Made by a program: the position numbers and the translations under genes. A DNA stretch of 64,000 bases from JBBDMW01 sp040878005 (GTDB lineage Bacteria > Chloroflexota > Dehalococcoidia > Lucifugimonadales > Lucifugimonadaceae). Positions 62,821 through 64,000 of this stretch are shown in pieces. Below the pieces are notes generated by a model, which worked only from the letters and a program-made list of their open reading frames with translations, did no database searches and was not told where the DNA came from. Where the stretch lies: contig JBBDMW010000034.1 of assembly GCA_040878005.1 (NCBI GenBank), positions 33,892 through 97,891 of the forward strand. The letters are read 5' to 3'. Positions within the stretch are counted from its first letter, which is position 1; each line of letters opens with the position of its first letter.

Positions 62821-63774
62821 ATGCCCCTGTACCTGACTGAATCCGACGTTCAATCCCTGCTTGACATGCCCCTTGCGCTGGAGGCCCTCGATGAGGTCTT
62901 CAAGGCCCGGGCCAGGGGCGATGCCTACAACAACCCGCGGCGCAGGCTGCCGACTGGCTCCGGCGCTTACAACTTCATGGCGGCCTCGTGGCCGGCAAAG
63001 GGCGTGGTGGGGCACAAGTCGTATGCTGGCGGCAGGGGCGGCGTGTCGTTCCACGTGATGATCTACGGCACGTCCGGCGAGGGACTGCTGGCGGTCATGG
63101 GTGCAAACCGGCTGGGCCAGGTCCGCACGGGCGCTGCATCCGGGCTTGCGACGCGCTACATGGCACTTGAAGACGCCGCTGATGTGGCCGTGATTGGCTC
63201 CGGGTACCAGGCAGAGACGCAGCTTGAGGCGGTCGCAGCGGTACGCAGCCTGAAGCGTGCCCGCGTGTACAGCCGGACGCCTGAGCGACGTAATACCTAC
63301 GCCGAACGCATGTCAGAGCGGCTCGGCATCAAGGTTTCGCCATCTGAATCAGCAGAGTCCTGCGTCAGCGGCGCCGATGTGGTGATAGTCATCACCAACT
63401 CTGTTGAGCCGGTGCTTACTGGCGACATGATCGCCCCGGGTGTTCACGTCAACGCGGCCGGCAACAACTCGTGGATGAAGAGTGAGCTTGACACCGCAGC
63501 GGTGGCGAAAGCCGACATAGTGGCCGTGGATGACGTGGACCAGGCGAAGATCGAGTGCGGCGAACTGATGCGGGCCGCCGAGACTGGCCGGTTCTCATGG
63601 GACACCGCCATTCCGCTGGCAGACATCGCTGCCGGGTTGCGTTCCGGCCGGTCTTCTGCGACTGATGTCACGCTGTTTGAGTCGCAGGGGGTGGCCCTGG
63701 AAGACGTCGCAGTAGCAGAGCGCATCTACCGCCTGGCACTCGAGCGCGGCGTGGGCACCGAACTGCCTGCGTAG
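62821..63774 (+). CDS. Ornithine cyclodeaminase/mu-crystallin family protein
   Basis: A 317-residue NAD(P)-dependent enzyme. Features are LYLTESDVQSLLDMPLALEA, the Lys in GVVGHKSYAGG, the block NRLGQVRTGAASGLATRYMA, and the Rossmann motif VAVIGSGYQAETQLEAV. Relatives are ornithine cyclodeaminases, alanine dehydrogenases or ketimine reductases; the substrate is uncertain. ATG 62821. It stands alone, with repeats after it. Confidence 0.9.
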   Translation: MPLYLTESDVQSLLDMPLALEALDEVFKARARGDAYNNPRRRLPTGSGAYNFMAASWPAKGVVGHKSYAGGRGGVSFHVMIYGTSGEGLLAVMGANRLGQVRTGAASGLATRYMALEDAADVAVIGSGYQAETQLEAVAAVRSLKRARVYSRTPERRNTYAERMSERLGIKVSPSESAESCVSGADVVIVITNSVEPVLTGDMIAPGVHVNAAGNNSWMKSELDTAAVAKADIVAVDDVDQAKIECGELMRAAETGRFSWDTAIPLADIAAGLRSGRSSATDVTLFESQGVALEDVAVAERIYRLALERGVGTELPA

Positions 63775-63832
63775 GCGATGTCGGCTGCGACCGGGCATTG
63801 CCTGGACCGCACCATTGTCTCGCCGCGTTTTT

Positions 63833-63868
63833 GTCTCGACCGAAGCGGAGAGACCTGGGGAGGCTGGG
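63833..63868. repeat. Repeat B, copy 5
   Basis: GTCTCGACCGAAGCGGAGAG followed by ACCTGGGGAGGCTGGG: the same core as copy 1, over 50 kb away. Confidence 0.8.
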
Positions 63869-63919
63869 TTTTGTGCGACCCACCTATCCACCAACACAGC
63901 ACCCGTCACCCGTAGCCGG

Positions 63920-63958
63920 TGATCCTAGGCAAAGCGAAGGACCTCTCCTCGCGCATCC
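63920..63958. repeat. Repeat A, copy 6 (degenerate)
   Basis: TGATCCTAGGCAAAGCGAAG followed by GACCTCTCCTCGCGCATCC: same length and 3' end as copies 4 and 5, with changed stem arms. Confidence 0.65.
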
Positions 63959-64000
63959 AAAAACCGACGCTTCATCCGAACCACTCCACCCAAAACTCCC

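Overview
The window looks like part of a metagenome-assembled genome of a high-G+C bacterium, most likely a Chloroflexota of the SAR202/Dehalococcoidia type. This is an inference from gene content. The evidence is three SMP-30 lactonase-like genes, two RraA-like genes, an enolase-superfamily gene, a CaiB/BaiF CoA-transferase, an ornithine-cyclodeaminase homologue, a double-domain ThyX, a T-box leader, a DUF1501/DUF1800 pair, and frequent TTG/GTG starts. Runs of exactly 100 N (10177-10276) and 10 N (20969-20978) show that this is a scaffolded draft assembly.

Region by region. 1-8.5 kb: the SecA C-terminus, PolX/PHP polymerase, an SMP-30 lactonase, a DUF1801 protein, valS behind a complete T-box riboswitch with a GTC (Val) specifier, and a horizontally acquired-looking DUF5655 nuclease. 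8.7-17.7 kb is an accessory region. It holds a CoA-transferase and an enoyl-CoA hydratase embedded in arrays of REP-like hairpin repeats, then a complete four-gene type III CBASS anti-phage operon (CdnC-type CD-NTase, HORMA, TRIP13-like ATPase, NucC nuclease), a Nudix gene and a decayed IS6-family transposase. 17.7-24.3 kb: a VOC protein, a ceramidase-like protein, a 2-hydroxyacid dehydrogenase gene split by a 1.25 kb insert carrying two lipoprotein paralogues, typA, and an RraA-like gene.

24.3-30.9 kb is a cofactor block. On the minus strand are acpS, nnr, two tandem coaX paralogues and coaBC; folD diverges from them and appears to start at an AUC codon. 31-38.6 kb holds pyruvate dehydrogenase E1 alpha/E1 beta, then rsgA behind a 30-codon leader ORF and a hairpin that covers its ribosome site, then an SRAP protein, E2, and the two-domain ThyX. 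38.6-43.8 kb, on the minus strand: ECF sigma, RskA-like anti-sigma, a small zinc-ribbon protein, an LppX-like lipoprotein, an MFS exporter and a SirB1-like protein.

44-50.5 kb is thiamine salvage: a TPP riboswitch with terminator, a ThiZ/X/Y-type ABC transporter, then (after two inward-facing SMP-30 genes) tenA and thiD. 50.5-64 kb is catabolic and miscellaneous: a cupin, a MscR-like alcohol dehydrogenase, a 41-residue lysine-rich protein, a nucleoside hydrolase, an enolase-superfamily enzyme, a HEPN/MNT pair, an NHL propeller, DUF1501 and DUF1800, a GH88/105-like hydrolase, an RraA-like protein, a truncated haemoglobin, a cupredoxin lipoprotein, an ornithine-cyclodeaminase homologue, and again the same repeats at the window end.

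The best leads are the CBASS operon in its repeat-rich setting, the AUC start of folD, the leader ORF and hairpin before rsgA, the split active-site motif of the double ThyX, the coaX pair with different substitutions, and the interrupted dehydrogenase gene.
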